A DNA stretch of 64,000 bases from Methanoregula boonei 6A8 (GTDB taxonomy: Archaea > Halobacteriota > Methanomicrobia > Methanomicrobiales > Methanospirillaceae): contig NC_009712.1 of NCBI RefSeq assembly GCF_000017625.1, positions 1 to 64,000 of the forward strand, given 5' to 3'. A program made the position numbers and the translations under genes. The notes beneath the pieces are model-generated. The model saw only the letters and a list, made by a program, of their open reading frames with translations, was not told the origin of the DNA and ran no database searches. This document shows, piece after piece, positions 1 through 8,437 of the stretch (positions are counted from its first letter, which is position 1; each line of letters begins with the position of its first letter).

Positions 1-91
1 TTTTTCGAATTGTTTAAATACAATTAAACACATATTAGAGATGACTATTTTTATTACATATTGAAAATATCTTAAGGTATTTTCTTTCAGA

Positions 92-112
92 TTCCACAAG
101 AAACAAAGGGGT
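92..112 (+). promoter_or_regulatory. ORB-like initiator binding repeat 1
   Basis: TTCCACAAGAAACAA followed by AGGGGT; a CCCCC run follows. Archaeal ORB elements combine a short dyad (TTCCA..GGAAAC type) with a downstream G-string, and this site has both parts. It matches the second repeat in sequence and orientation. Confidence 0.65.
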
Positions 113-257
113 CCCCCATGAAATCAGTTTCTCAGAAGAAACAGAATTGTTTTCCCGCAAATGTGCCTTATTTGGAGGATTATGAAAATTAAAAATAAAA
201 AATGTTCGATTTTGATAATTATGTCTGATTTGGGAAATCTGCGGTTTAAAACATCCT

Positions 258-278
258 TTCCACAGGAAGCAATGGGGT
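258..278 (+). promoter_or_regulatory. ORB-like initiator binding repeat 2
   Basis: TTCCACAGGAAGCAA followed by TGGGGT; differs from repeat 1 at only three positions. It abuts the cdc6 TATA-like element at 278-287, so initiator bound here could also repress its own gene. Confidence 0.65.
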
Positions 279-287
279 TTATAAAAG
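278..287 (+). promoter_or_regulatory. TATA-like box of cdc6
   Basis: TTTATAAAAG is the best archaeal TATA match upstream of cdc6, 59 bases before the ATG. It begins where ORB-like repeat 2 ends. Confidence 0.45.
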
Positions 288-345
288 GAACAAAGTACGT
301 ACTTTTTTAATCTCTCCCCACTAAGACTCAGCTCCACGTGTCATT

Positions 346-1638
346 ATGCCTGAAACAGAAGATCCTGCAACCGGTTTATTTATAAAATATCTCTCCAATA
401 ACCGGATATTCCGGGACCGGGAAGTGCTCCGGCACTCATACCGGCCCCAGATCCTACCCCACCGTCAACCTCAGATTGATACTATTGCCTCCATTCTTGC
501 CCCCTCACTCAGGAATGAAACCCCGTCCAATATTCTTATTTACGGGAAGACGGGGACTGGAAAAACCGCGAGCGTCCGGTACGTCGGCTCGGAGCTTGAG
601 AAGGCCAGCAGTACCATGGGGACCACCTGCAGAATAGTCCATCTCAACTGTGAAGTGATCGATACGCAGTACCGGGTACTTGCGCAGATTGCCAAATGTA
701 TTGATGACGTTGATGAGGCTTCCAGCGATAAGGCAAAAATCCACATCCCCATGACCGGGTGGCCAACGGACCAGGTCTATTCAGAACTCAAAAACCAGCT
801 CGACACCGGAGGAGGTGTTCTCGTGATCGTACTTGACGAGATCGACAAGCTGGTAAAAAAGAGCGGGGATGACACGCTCTATAACCTGACCCGGATCAAT
901 TCTGACCTGAAGAACTCCAAGGTCAGTATTATCGGGATCTCCAATGATCTCAGTTTTAAGGACTTCCTTGACCCCCGGGTACTCTCCTCCCTTTCGGAAG
1001 AAGAGATCGTCTTTCCCCCGTACAATGCCCCCCAGCTAGTGGATATCCTGACCCAGCGTGCTGCAGGAGCGTTCCTTGATGGAGCGATTGCCGATGGTGT
1101 GATTCCCCTTTGTTCCGCTCTTGCCGCCCAGGAGCATGGCGACGCCCGCCGAGCCTTGGACCTGCTTCGGATATCCGGTGAACTTGCCGACCGGGACGAA
1201 TCAAAACAGGTAACTGATGTTCACGTCAAACAAGCGCAGGCAAAGATTGAAACAGACAGCATGATCGAATGCATTGCCACGCTCCCCACCCAGAGCAAGT
1301 TGATCCTCTTTTCCATGCTGACGCTTGAGCAGCTGGGCCAGAACATCTTTACAAGCGGGGAGGTATCGCGGGTATACCAGGATATTGCCCCGGAGATCCA
1401 GCTGGATATCCTCACTCACCGCAGGATCACCGATCTGATCTCGGAGCTTAACATGCTCGGGGTCATCAATACCCGAGTCGTGAGCAGGGGAAGGTACGGT
1501 CGTACAAAAGAGATGTGGTTCGATGCCAATACCGGGAAGATCCGCGAGGTTGTCCTCAAGGATCCCCGGCTTAATGGTCTTAAAGATCTTGATATAAATC
1601 AGATGGAAACCAAATGGTTAAAAACGTGGTTCAGGTGA
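346..1638 (+). CDS. cdc6: Orc1/Cdc6 replication initiator
   Basis: AAA+ ATPase that binds origin repeats and loads the MCM helicase. The 430-aa protein has Walker A GKTGTGKT at residues 67-74, Walker B DEID at 164-167, a sensor 1 segment IGISND, and a sensor 2/arginine region (GDARRALDLLR) before a C-terminal winged helix at about 320-410. Length is normal for archaeal Orc1/Cdc6. The ATG at 346 is the first in frame after the origin-like region and its TATA box. The gene is followed within a few bases by an Lrp-type regulator, probably co-transcribed. Its adjacency to ORB-like repeats makes it the likely initiator for this origin. Confidence 0.95.
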   Translation: MPETEDPATGLFIKYLSNNRIFRDREVLRHSYRPQILPHRQPQIDTIASILAPSLRNETPSNILIYGKTGTGKTASVRYVGSELEKASSTMGTTCRIVHLNCEVIDTQYRVLAQIAKCIDDVDEASSDKAKIHIPMTGWPTDQVYSELKNQLDTGGGVLVIVLDEIDKLVKKSGDDTLYNLTRINSDLKNSKVSIIGISNDLSFKDFLDPRVLSSLSEEEIVFPPYNAPQLVDILTQRAAGAFLDGAIADGVIPLCSALAAQEHGDARRALDLLRISGELADRDESKQVTDVHVKQAQAKIETDSMIECIATLPTQSKLILFSMLTLEQLGQNIFTSGEVSRVYQDIAPEIQLDILTHRRITDLISELNMLGVINTRVVSRGRYGRTKEMWFDANTGKIREVVLKDPRLNGLKDLDINQMETKWLKTWFR

Positions 1639-1641
1639 CGT

Positions 1642-2136
1642 GTGATGGATGACAAGGATCTTGAACTCCTCCGGATTCTTGAGGAGAACAGCCGGCTTTC
1701 GGCCCAGGAAATTGGATCAATGACCAACCTTATCCCGGCTGAGGTGGAAGCACGGATCCATGCCCTTGAAGAGAGCCGGATCATCCGGAAGTACACCACG
1801 GTCATTAACTGGGAAAAGGCAGGAAACGGTGAAGTCTCCGCAATTATTGAGCTTAAAGTGAGCCCTGAGCGGGACTTTGGGTACGACCGGATTGCCGAGA
1901 GGCTCTCCCGGTTCCGCCAGGTGCGCACCCTGCGCCTGATCACTGGTACTTACGATCTCCAGCTCATGGTAAGCGGGAAGAATGTCCAGGAGGTATCGCG
2001 TTTTGTCTCCGAGCATGTTGCCCCTATGGACCGGATCCGTGAGACTGCGACACACATTGTCATGAAGTCCTATAAGGAGAACGGCAACACGCTCTTTGAG
2101 CAACAGGAAGCCGAACGCCTTCCTTATTCATTCTGA
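1642..2136 (+). CDS. Lrp/AsnC family transcriptional regulator
   Basis: A 164-aa feast/famine regulator. The N-terminal winged helix (about residues 5-60, DLELLRILEENSRLSAQEIG) is followed by an AsnC ligand-binding domain (about 70-145) in which effector amino acids usually bind. The annotated start is GTG at 1642; an ATG one codon later (1645) is equally likely. Only 3 bases separate it from cdc6, and 9 bases from the following aminotransferase. An Lrp gene paired with a class I aminotransferase suggests local control of amino-acid metabolism; the effector cannot be read from the sequence. Confidence 0.9.
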   Translation: MMDDKDLELLRILEENSRLSAQEIGSMTNLIPAEVEARIHALEESRIIRKYTTVINWEKAGNGEVSAIIELKVSPERDFGYDRIAERLSRFRQVRTLRLITGTYDLQLMVSGKNVQEVSRFVSEHVAPMDRIRETATHIVMKSYKENGNTLFEQQEAERLPYSF

Positions 2137-2145
2137 GGTGGCCGG

Positions 2146-3303
2146 ATGCGAAACTTTGTCTCCGACCGCGCCCGGGATATCCCGCCCTCAGGAATACGGA
2201 AATTCTTTGACCTTGCCCTCACGATGAGTGATGTCATCTCGCTGGGTGTCGGCGAACCCGATTTCCGGACCCCTTGGAACATTTGCGAAGCCGGCATCTA
2301 TTCGGTTGAACAGGGTGCAACCTCGTATACCCCGAACCGTGGGCTTCAGACCCTTCGCAGGGCACTTGCCATACACCTCGCAAACCGGTACCAGCTCCGG
2401 TACTCCCCGGACGATGAGATGATCATCACCACCGGGGTTTCGGAGGGGCTTGATATCGCCATCCGGGCCATTGTCAACCCCGGCGATGAAGTGCTGATTG
2501 CTGAACCCAGCTATGTCTCCTATGCCCCATGCGTAGCCCTTGCCGGCGGGATTCCGGTTCCGGTCGAATGCACCGAACAGGATCACTTCCGTCTCAACCC
2601 GGATAAGCTTCAGGAAAAGATTACCCCTAAGTCGAAGGCCCTCATCGTCAATTTCCCCAACAATCCGACCGGCGCGATCATGAGAAAGGAGGATCTGGAA
2701 CCGATTGCCGATATCGTTACTGACCGGGATCTGATGCTTATCAGCGACGAAGTCTACTCGGAGCTCACGTACGAATCCCCCCATGTTGCTGCGGCAACAG
2801 TAAAAGACCTCCGGGAACGGACGATCACGCTTAACGGGTTCTCCAAGGCCTATGCAATGACCGGCTGGCGTATCGGGTATCTCTGTGCACCAAAAGAGAT
2901 CTGCGATGCCGCGCTCAAGATCCACCAGTATGTCATGCTCTGCGCTCCGGCGATGGGGCAGATCGGAGCGCTTGAGGCACTCCGCTCCGCAGAAGATGAG
3001 AAGACAAGTATGATCAGCGAGTACCGCCTCCGGCGTAACTCGTTTGTGGCCGGCCTCAACCGGATCGGCCTCTCCTGCCACGTGCCCGAGGGTGCGTTTT
3101 ATGCCTTCCCCTCGGTTAAAGGTACTGGGCTTTCCGATGTAGAATTTGCAGAACGGTTGCTCCGGGAACAGCGTGTTGCCGTAGTGCCGGGCAGCGTGTT
3201 TGGGGCCGGCGGGGAATACCACCTCCGCTGTGCGTATGCAGTCTCACGAGATGAGCTCACAGAAGCCTTGGGACGGATGGAGTCCTTCATCAACGGTCTC
3301 TAA
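2146..3303 (+). CDS. Class I PLP-dependent aminotransferase
   Basis: 385-aa fold-type I aminotransferase of the aspartate/aromatic class. Visible are the PNNPTG substrate-loop motif near 171-176, the SDEVY motif at 200-204 with the PLP-ring aspartate, the Schiff-base lysine in [13 protein letters not shown] (K234), and a C-terminal arginine motif (LRCAYA). It overlaps nothing and follows the Lrp gene closely (GAGGTGGCCGG-type Shine-Dalgarno before the ATG). A paralogue with the same layout lies at 48875-50014. Exact amino donor specificity is not determinable here. Confidence 0.9.
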   Translation: MRNFVSDRARDIPPSGIRKFFDLALTMSDVISLGVGEPDFRTPWNICEAGIYSVEQGATSYTPNRGLQTLRRALAIHLANRYQLRYSPDDEMIITTGVSEGLDIAIRAIVNPGDEVLIAEPSYVSYAPCVALAGGIPVPVECTEQDHFRLNPDKLQEKITPKSKALIVNFPNNPTGAIMRKEDLEPIADIVTDRDLMLISDEVYSELTYESPHVAAATVKDLRERTITLNGFSKAYAMTGWRIGYLCAPKEICDAALKIHQYVMLCAPAMGQIGALEALRSAEDEKTSMISEYRLRRNSFVAGLNRIGLSCHVPEGAFYAFPSVKGTGLSDVEFAERLLREQRVAVVPGSVFGAGGEYHLRCAYAVSRDELTEALGRMESFINGL

Positions 3304-3421
3304 AGCCGCCGTCCCGCCCCGGGTGACCCTGCCCTATACAACAATAAAACATCCCGACTCTCCTTTTCTTCTTCAGGGCAGAATTTATTGCCCAACCCGG
3401 CATACACTACATGATATTCCA

Positions 3422-4435
3422 ATGAGCTGTTCAATTATCGTAGGTGGCTTTTTTGGGGATGAGGGGAAGGGCAAGATTGTTGCCCACATCGCACATGCGG
3501 ATGAACCCGTTATCATCTCCCGCGGTGGTGTAGGCCCCAACGCCGGGCACACAGTGCAGATCGGCGATCGTGAATACGGAGTAAGGATGGTACCGTCCGG
3601 GTTTGTTTATAAAAAGGCAAAACTCTGTATTGGGAGCGGTGTGCTGGTCGATCCACGGGTCCTCAAACACGAGGTCGAGACGCTGGGCGTCAAGGGCCGT
3701 GTTTTCGTAGACAAGCGTTGCGGTATTATCACCGAGGACCACATTGCCCGGGACAAGGGCAGCGCCCACCTCTCAAAGAAGATCGGGAGCACCGGGTCCG
3801 GCTGCGGCCCGGCCAATTCCGACCGGGTCATGAGGATTTCGCCGCAGGCAAAGGATGTCCCGGAGCTTAAGGAGTACTTACTGGATGTCCCCAAGGCAAT
3901 CGATGATGCCTTAAAGGCCGGAAACGAGGTCCTTCTCGAAGGTACACAGGGTTTTGGGATCTCGCTGTATTACGGGACGTACCCGTTTGTGACCAGTAAA
4001 GACACCTCGGCCTCACAGATCGCCGCTGACAATGGGGTCGGCCCGACAAAGATCGATGATGTGATTGTGGTCTTCAAGGCCTATCCTACCCGGGTGGGTG
4101 AAGGCCCCTTCTCCACCGAGATGTCTGCGGAGAAATCCGATGCCATGGGGATCCAGGAATTTGGAACAGTCACCCACCGCAAGCGCCGCATCGGTGGCTG
4201 GGATGGGGAAATGGCCCGGTACTCGGCCATGATCAACGGCTGTACCCAAGCCGCGATCACCGGCATCGACCGGGTGGACAAGGATTGCTTCGGGATTACC
4301 GAGTACAGCAAGCTCACCAGGAAGGCACGGGAGTTCCTCAAGACCGCCGAGGATGACATCGGCAGTCCAGTCACCCTCATCTCCACTGGTCCCGAGATGT
4401 CCCAGATCATCGATATCAGGAAAGAGTACGCATGA
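3422..4435 (+). CDS. purA: Adenylosuccinate synthetase
   Basis: Catalyses GTP-dependent condensation of IMP with aspartate, the first committed step to AMP. The start is ATG 3422, giving MSCSIIVGGFFGDEGKGK with the GDEGKGK phosphate loop at residues 12-18 and the catalytic NAGHT motif near 41-45. An in-frame extension upstream to 3200 overlaps the aminotransferase and has no family similarity. The 337-aa length matches the short archaeal form rather than the roughly 430-aa bacterial form. TGG/VGEGPF and HRKRRIGGWD motifs are present. Its stop overlaps the next small gene by ATGA. Confidence 0.95.
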   Translation: MSCSIIVGGFFGDEGKGKIVAHIAHADEPVIISRGGVGPNAGHTVQIGDREYGVRMVPSGFVYKKAKLCIGSGVLVDPRVLKHEVETLGVKGRVFVDKRCGIITEDHIARDKGSAHLSKKIGSTGSGCGPANSDRVMRISPQAKDVPELKEYLLDVPKAIDDALKAGNEVLLEGTQGFGISLYYGTYPFVTSKDTSASQIAADNGVGPTKIDDVIVVFKAYPTRVGEGPFSTEMSAEKSDAMGIQEFGTVTHRKRRIGGWDGEMARYSAMINGCTQAAITGIDRVDKDCFGITEYSKLTRKAREFLKTAEDDIGSPVTLISTGPEMSQIIDIRKEYA

Positions 4436-4611
4436 AGCGTTCGCTCATGGATATCCTCTGCTGCCCGGTTTGCAAGGGCGATCTCGCGCTCCGGGTCGAT
4501 AAGGAAGACCCTCAGGAGATCCTTGAGGGAAACCTGCACTGCGCTGCCTGCAGTGCAGACTATCCGATCACCGGGGGAATCCCCGACCTCCTTCCGCCAT
4601 CCACGCGATAA
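4432..4611 (+). CDS. Trm112-like small zinc protein
   Basis: 59-aa protein starting ATG 4432, which overlaps the purA stop (ATGA). It has two CxxC pairs (CCPVC at 10-14 and CAAC at 37-40) and the YPITGGIPDLLP ending typical of the Trm112/UPF0434 family. Such proteins stabilise and activate methyltransferases for tRNA and translation factors in eukaryotes and some archaea. The partner here is unknown. Four cysteines in place support zinc binding. Confidence 0.85.
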   Translation: MKRSLMDILCCPVCKGDLALRVDKEDPQEILEGNLHCAACSADYPITGGIPDLLPPSTR

Positions 4612-4622
4612 CGGGTGAGATA

Positions 4623-5198
4623 ATGCTTCCCTCCCTGCCCCTCGGGATTCTCGTTGCTGCGGGTAGTCCTGATGCGGAAGGGGTAACAACCGAGATCAAT
4701 CTCAACCGGTCGGGCATCAATACAATTGATCTTCCCCGTGAAAATGCCCAGGTCGAATGCGGGGGTGCCCTTAGGGTCCGGTTCAGGAACCGCGGCGCCC
4801 CTATTCACATCACCGCAACGACCTCCAATGCCGGGATGTTCACTGATTTTTTCCATGAGAACATGTATGTAATTGACGAGGTGGTGCTGGGTATACCTCT
4901 TAGGAAAGAGTGTGCCCCGGGGTTTTTCGATATCGAAATTATTGCCGGCTACGGGGCGATGAAGGCAACAATGCGGGTCGAGGTAATGGTCAGGCCGTCC
5001 CGGGAAGAGGAGCAGCGGGAAAAGGAACCTCCCATCCAGCCTGAAGCGCACGGCCGCCCCCATCTCCTGATGGTGGCAATGGCGATCGGCCTGATCCTCT
5101 ACTGCGCATGGTATTACACGAAGATTGAAGTCCTCAACCTTGGTGCATTTATTGCGCTGATTGTCGGCATTCTGTACGTATGGTACCGACAGATCTGA
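4623..5198 (+). CDS. Membrane-anchored protein of unknown function
   Basis: 191 aa, not assigned to a named family. Residues about 15-125 form a predicted beta-rich, Ig-like domain ending in a conserved-looking MKATMRVEVMV strand. A charged linker (EEEQREKEPP) leads to two closely spaced hydrophobic helices at about 145-162 and 168-188, so the N-terminal domain probably sits on one face of the membrane. There is no clear cleavable signal peptide. It lies 11 bases after the Trm112-like gene, and its last 19 bases overlap cbiB, so translation is probably coupled. It may belong to a small euryarchaeal membrane protein family, but I cannot name it safely. Confidence 0.75.
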   Translation: MLPSLPLGILVAAGSPDAEGVTTEINLNRSGINTIDLPRENAQVECGGALRVRFRNRGAPIHITATTSNAGMFTDFFHENMYVIDEVVLGIPLRKECAPGFFDIEIIAGYGAMKATMRVEVMVRPSREEEQREKEPPIQPEAHGRPHLLMVAMAIGLILYCAWYYTKIEVLNLGAFIALIVGILYVWYRQI

Positions 5199-6124
5199 TC
5201 CTTGCCGGCGCAACCCTTGTCCTTGCGCTTGCGATCGACCGGGCAATCGGCGATCCGCATTCCCCGTACCACCCGGTGGCCCTGCTTGGGCGATTTATCA
5301 GCTTGTGGGGACGGCCTTCGCGGTACCCTCCTGTTTTTCAGCGGGCTGCCGGCATCTTTTTCTGGCTGGTAACAGTCTGTTTCTTTGCCCTTCCGTTTTT
5401 CCTCTTTGGCCGATATGTCCCGTGGCTCGTGTACCTTATCGACGCTCCTTTTCTCCTCAAATGCTGTTTTGCATGGCGCTCGCTGGAGGAGCATGCACAA
5501 GAGGTCGTCGCAGCGTTGAAGAACGGCATTGATGCCGGCCGGGAACAGGTAGGCCTGATGGTCTCGCGTGACACGGCCTGTCTGGATCCAGAGCATATCC
5601 GCTCGGCTGCATATGAGTCTGTTGCCGAGAACCTTACCGACAGCATCATCTCACCGCTCTTCTATTTCTCCCTTCTCTCGCCGTTTGGTTTCGGGCTTGC
5701 CGGCGCAGCAGGTTTCCGGGCGGCAAATACGATGGATGCGATGCTCGGGTACCGGGATGAGCGGGCCCGGATCGGCTGGTGCCCGGCAAGAATGGACGAT
5801 ATTCTCAACTATCTCCCGGCCCGGATCACAACACTGTACCTGCTTGCCTGGTTTGCGACCCAGGGAACGTTCGGGGCTGCGTGGCGTACAATGCGCAGGG
5901 ACGGTAAGAAACGCCCGGGGTTCAATGGTGGGATCGTGATGGCTGCGATGGCGGGAGGGTGCGGTATCCGTTTTGAGAAGCCGGGAGTCTACTCCCTGGG
6001 CGATGGCGGGAGGTCGCTTGAAGAGGGGGGACCGGCAATCATCCGGGCGGTCAGGGTGGTGACGCTTGCGTTTGCGGCAACTGCTGCCAGCACACTTATT
6101 TTATTGGCATGGCTGATCCAATAG
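5180..6124 (+). CDS. cbiB: Adenosylcobinamide-phosphate synthase CbiB
   Basis: 314-aa integral membrane enzyme that attaches aminopropanol (or its phosphate) to adenosylcobyric acid in corrinoid synthesis. The family hallmarks are RAIGDPHSPYHPVALLGRFI near the N-terminus, ESVAENLTDSIISPLFYF in the middle, ANTMDAMLGYRDERA and FNGGIVMAAMAGG near the end. Several hydrophobic helices are visible. Start ATG 5180 overlaps the upstream gene. The product feeds the B12-dependent ribonucleotide reductase found downstream and the corrinoid of the methanogenic methyltransferase. Confidence 0.93.
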   Translation: MVPTDLILAGATLVLALAIDRAIGDPHSPYHPVALLGRFISLWGRPSRYPPVFQRAAGIFFWLVTVCFFALPFFLFGRYVPWLVYLIDAPFLLKCCFAWRSLEEHAQEVVAALKNGIDAGREQVGLMVSRDTACLDPEHIRSAAYESVAENLTDSIISPLFYFSLLSPFGFGLAGAAGFRAANTMDAMLGYRDERARIGWCPARMDDILNYLPARITTLYLLAWFATQGTFGAAWRTMRRDGKKRPGFNGGIVMAAMAGGCGIRFEKPGVYSLGDGGRSLEEGGPAIIRAVRVVTLAFAATAASTLILLAWLIQ

Positions 6125-6133
6125 TACTGGTAT

Positions 6134-7030
6134 ATGAAGCTTGAAGAACTGAGATTTGGCACTGAGCTGCTCAAACGCGGCTTTGCATCCATGCAGAAAG
6201 GGGGCGTGATCATGGATGTCGTCAATGCCGAGCAGGCAAAGATTGCCGAGGCAGCCGGGGCCGTCGCAGTCATGTCGCTTGAGCGGGTGCCGTCCGATAT
6301 CAGGAAAGCGGGCGGTGTCGCACGGATGGCAGACCCCGAGAAGGTCACTGAGATCATTGAAGCAGTTTCGATCCCGGTTATGGGTAAAGTCAGGATCGGC
6401 CACTTTGTCGAGGCACAGGTGCTCGAGGTGCTTGGCGTCGACATGATCGATGAGAGCGAAGTCCTCACTCCCGCAGACGAGGAATACCATATCGATAAGA
6501 AACAGTTCAAGGTCCCGTTTGTCTGCGGGGCACGGAACCTGGGCGAGGCACTGCGCCGGGTAAATGAGGGGGCAGCGATGATCCGCACGAAGGGCGAGGC
6601 CGGGACCGGAAATGTCGTCGAGGCCGTGCGCCACATGCGGGCGATCACGGGAGAGATCCGGAAGATCCAGGGAATGGACGATCAGGAGCGGATCGCCTAT
6701 GCACGGAGCATCGAGGCCCCGGCGGAGCTTGTTGTTGAGAGCGCAAAGCGAGGCCGGCTCCCAGTGGTCAACTTCTCTGCCGGAGGCATTGCCACCCCCT
6801 CGGACGCTGCCCTGATGATGCAGCTTGGTGCTGATGGAGTCTTTGTCGGATCGGGGATCTTTAAATCCTCGAACCCCGAGAAGATGGCAAAAGCGATCGT
6901 GGAAGCGGTCAACCACTACAACGATCCCACCGTTATCGCCAGAATCAGCAAGGGCCTTGGCGATGCGATGCCCGGCCTTGATGTCCATACGCTCAGGCCC
7001 GATGAGGTGTTGCAGACCCGTGGGCGATAA
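6134..7030 (+). CDS. pdxS: Pyridoxal 5'-phosphate synthase lyase subunit PdxS
   Basis: 298-aa (beta/alpha)8 subunit that builds PLP from ribose 5-phosphate, glyceraldehyde 3-phosphate and ammonia. Conserved segments are [29 protein letters not shown] (with a catalytic lysine), [16 protein letters not shown] (the second lysine and phosphate loop) and [13 protein letters not shown] 6134 follows cbiB by 9 bases. Its last codons overlap the pdxT GTG start, as expected for a stoichiometric glutaminase-synthase complex. Confidence 0.97.
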   Translation: MKLEELRFGTELLKRGFASMQKGGVIMDVVNAEQAKIAEAAGAVAVMSLERVPSDIRKAGGVARMADPEKVTEIIEAVSIPVMGKVRIGHFVEAQVLEVLGVDMIDESEVLTPADEEYHIDKKQFKVPFVCGARNLGEALRRVNEGAAMIRTKGEAGTGNVVEAVRHMRAITGEIRKIQGMDDQERIAYARSIEAPAELVVESAKRGRLPVVNFSAGGIATPSDAALMMQLGADGVFVGSGIFKSSNPEKMAKAIVEAVNHYNDPTVIARISKGLGDAMPGLDVHTLRPDEVLQTRGR

Positions 7031-7619
7031 GACCGTAAAAGTCGGTGTGCTCGCACTTCAGGGTGATGTGAGCGAACATATCGATGCCTTTACTGCTGCG
7101 CTGCGCAAGCGGGGATACACGGAAGATTCCCCGGTTATAGAGGTCAGGAACCCTGAGGATCTTGCCGGCTGTGCAGCCCTTGCTATCCCGGGTGGGGAAT
7201 CGACCACCATCTCCCGGCTGGTTGACAAGAACGGGCTGTACAAACCAATCCGTGATTTCAAAGGCGGGATTTTTGCCACCTGCGCCGGTATGATCCTCAT
7301 GGCAACCGATGTCGGCGACCCCCGTGTGCACAGCCTTGGCCTTCTGGATATGACTGTGGACCGGAACGCGTTCGGGCGCCAGCGGGAGTCTTTTGAAGCC
7401 GATATCCGGGTGCAGGGTCTTGATGGTGGATCGTTCCATGCGGTTTTTATCCGGGGTCCTGTAGTAACCGAGGCCCGGGACGGGGTCGTTGTCCTTGCCC
7501 GGACCGACAAGGGTATCGTTGCCGTGGAAAAAGGCCGGCATATGGCCCTTGCCTTCCACCCGGAGCTTGGCGGGGACCTCCGGCTCCACGAGCGGTTTTT
7601 AAAGAACCTGGGTGTCTGA
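7020..7619 (+). CDS. pdxT: Pyridoxal 5'-phosphate synthase glutaminase subunit PdxT
   Basis: 199-aa class I-type glutaminase that delivers ammonia to PdxS. I choose GTG 7020, inside the pdxS end, because [15 protein letters not shown] begins the family a few residues later; longer in-frame extensions run deep into pdxS. Nucleophile Cys88 lies in FATCAGM, the oxyanion motif GGESTT is near 58-63, and the His-Glu pair is in AFHPEL near the C-terminus. All catalytic residues are present. Confidence 0.95.
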   Translation: MGDKTVKVGVLALQGDVSEHIDAFTAALRKRGYTEDSPVIEVRNPEDLAGCAALAIPGGESTTISRLVDKNGLYKPIRDFKGGIFATCAGMILMATDVGDPRVHSLGLLDMTVDRNAFGRQRESFEADIRVQGLDGGSFHAVFIRGPVVTEARDGVVVLARTDKGIVAVEKGRHMALAFHPELGGDLRLHERFLKNLGV

Positions 7620-7659
7620 TCCCATCCATTCATTATTTTTCCTGCCAACATTTTCCGGC

Positions 7660-8340
7660 ATGATTTCGGAAAGCTCGCATTTCAGGGAGATGGCCCGCAG
7701 CCTCGGTGCCGATTTTGTCGGGATTGCCGATCCCGAAGGATTCAACAATCCCGAGTACAGGGGGAACAGGCCTCAGGATTTTGCGCCATGGATTCGATCC
7801 ATCATGGTGCTTGGGGTGATCATCCCCAAGGGTTGTGTCGACCCCCTCCCGAAGGGCCGGGCCGAGTACACCAATACCCTGATGGCTGGCACGGTAACCC
7901 TCCGGGTGATGGGGTTTGCCCTGGTGCGCGAGCTTGAGAAACAGGGATACCGTGCAATGCTCGTCCCCTCGGAAGGAAGCGAGTTTGGAACCTGGTATGC
8001 CAATAAAGAGACGCTCAAAGCCGATCTCTCGCTCAAATATGCCGCATGGCTTGCCGGCCTTGGCGAGTACGGCCTCAACCAGCTGCTCATCACCCGGGAG
8101 ACCGGCCCCCGGATCAGGATGACTGCGATCCTCACAGATGCGCCAATCGAGCCGGACCACCCCTCGGGGAAATCCTTTGTCCGGCCCGAGTGCGCCTCCT
8201 GCCAGAAGTGCGTGAAGATCTGCCCGGTCAAAGCGCTCTCGGCAGACGGGACCATCCAGCCGCACCTCTGCCGGGACTACCTCTTCTCCACCCTTGGCGG
8301 CCTGCGGTGCGGCATGTGCATCCGGGTTTGCCCGCTGTAA
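7660..8340 (+). CDS. 4Fe-4S double-cluster protein (epoxyqueuosine reductase-like)
   Basis: 226 aa from ATG 7660; an in-frame GTG at 7612 would extend it but lies inside pdxT. The N-terminal 150 residues resemble the QueG-like corrinoid-binding region of reductive-dehalogenase relatives, without the full queuosine enzyme. The C-terminus has two ferredoxin cluster motifs, CASCQKCVKICPVKAL and CRDYLF...CGMCIRVCP. The protein stops right after the last cluster cysteine and two residues. Probably a cytoplasmic electron carrier or reductase with unknown substrate; true tRNA epoxyqueuosine reductase is unlikely because the HEAT repeat tail is missing. Confidence 0.75.
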   Translation: MISESSHFREMARSLGADFVGIADPEGFNNPEYRGNRPQDFAPWIRSIMVLGVIIPKGCVDPLPKGRAEYTNTLMAGTVTLRVMGFALVRELEKQGYRAMLVPSEGSEFGTWYANKETLKADLSLKYAAWLAGLGEYGLNQLLITRETGPRIRMTAILTDAPIEPDHPSGKSFVRPECASCQKCVKICPVKALSADGTIQPHLCRDYLFSTLGGLRCGMCIRVCPL

Positions 8341-8373
8341 TCCTTTTAAAGCGCCGGATTCACGCCCAAATGC

Positions 8374-8380
8374 GTATAAA
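8374..8380 (+). promoter_or_regulatory. TATA box of the aquaporin gene
   Basis: GTATAAA sits 58 bases before the ATG at 8438 in an AT-richer gap after the Fe-S gene. This predicts a transcript with a leader of about 30 nt that carries a GGAGG-like site (CCGGAGGAAAA). Confidence 0.5.
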
Positions 8381-8437
8381 TCCTGCCGTTGACAACTCTT
8401 TCTGCCGGAGGAAAAACCGGAACCGGGTGGTATTTTC

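Larger units (their letters stand above)
1..345. other. oriC: Probable replication origin (oriC) next to cdc6
   Basis: Intergenic AT-rich stretch directly upstream of the Orc1/Cdc6 gene. It has two same-direction repeats (92-112 and 258-278) that match each other at 18 of 21 positions and resemble archaeal origin recognition boxes: a TTCCACA block, a GAA-purine-C block and a GGGG tract. Between them lie a perfect 6-bp inverted repeat (127-132/137-142) and a very A/T-rich segment around 180-225 that could unwind. A 100-aa minus-strand reading frame here is AT-biased with no recognisable domain, so I treat the region as non-coding. Origins beside cdc6 are established in archaea; function here is inferred. 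Confidence 0.72.

Noticed and set aside
35-337. 100-aa minus-strand frame inside the origin-like region
   Set aside because: AT-biased, no domain, overlaps both ORB-like repeats.
2188-3222. Long minus-strand frame opposite the aminotransferase
   Set aside because: Mirror of a well-supported gene; no recognisable domain.
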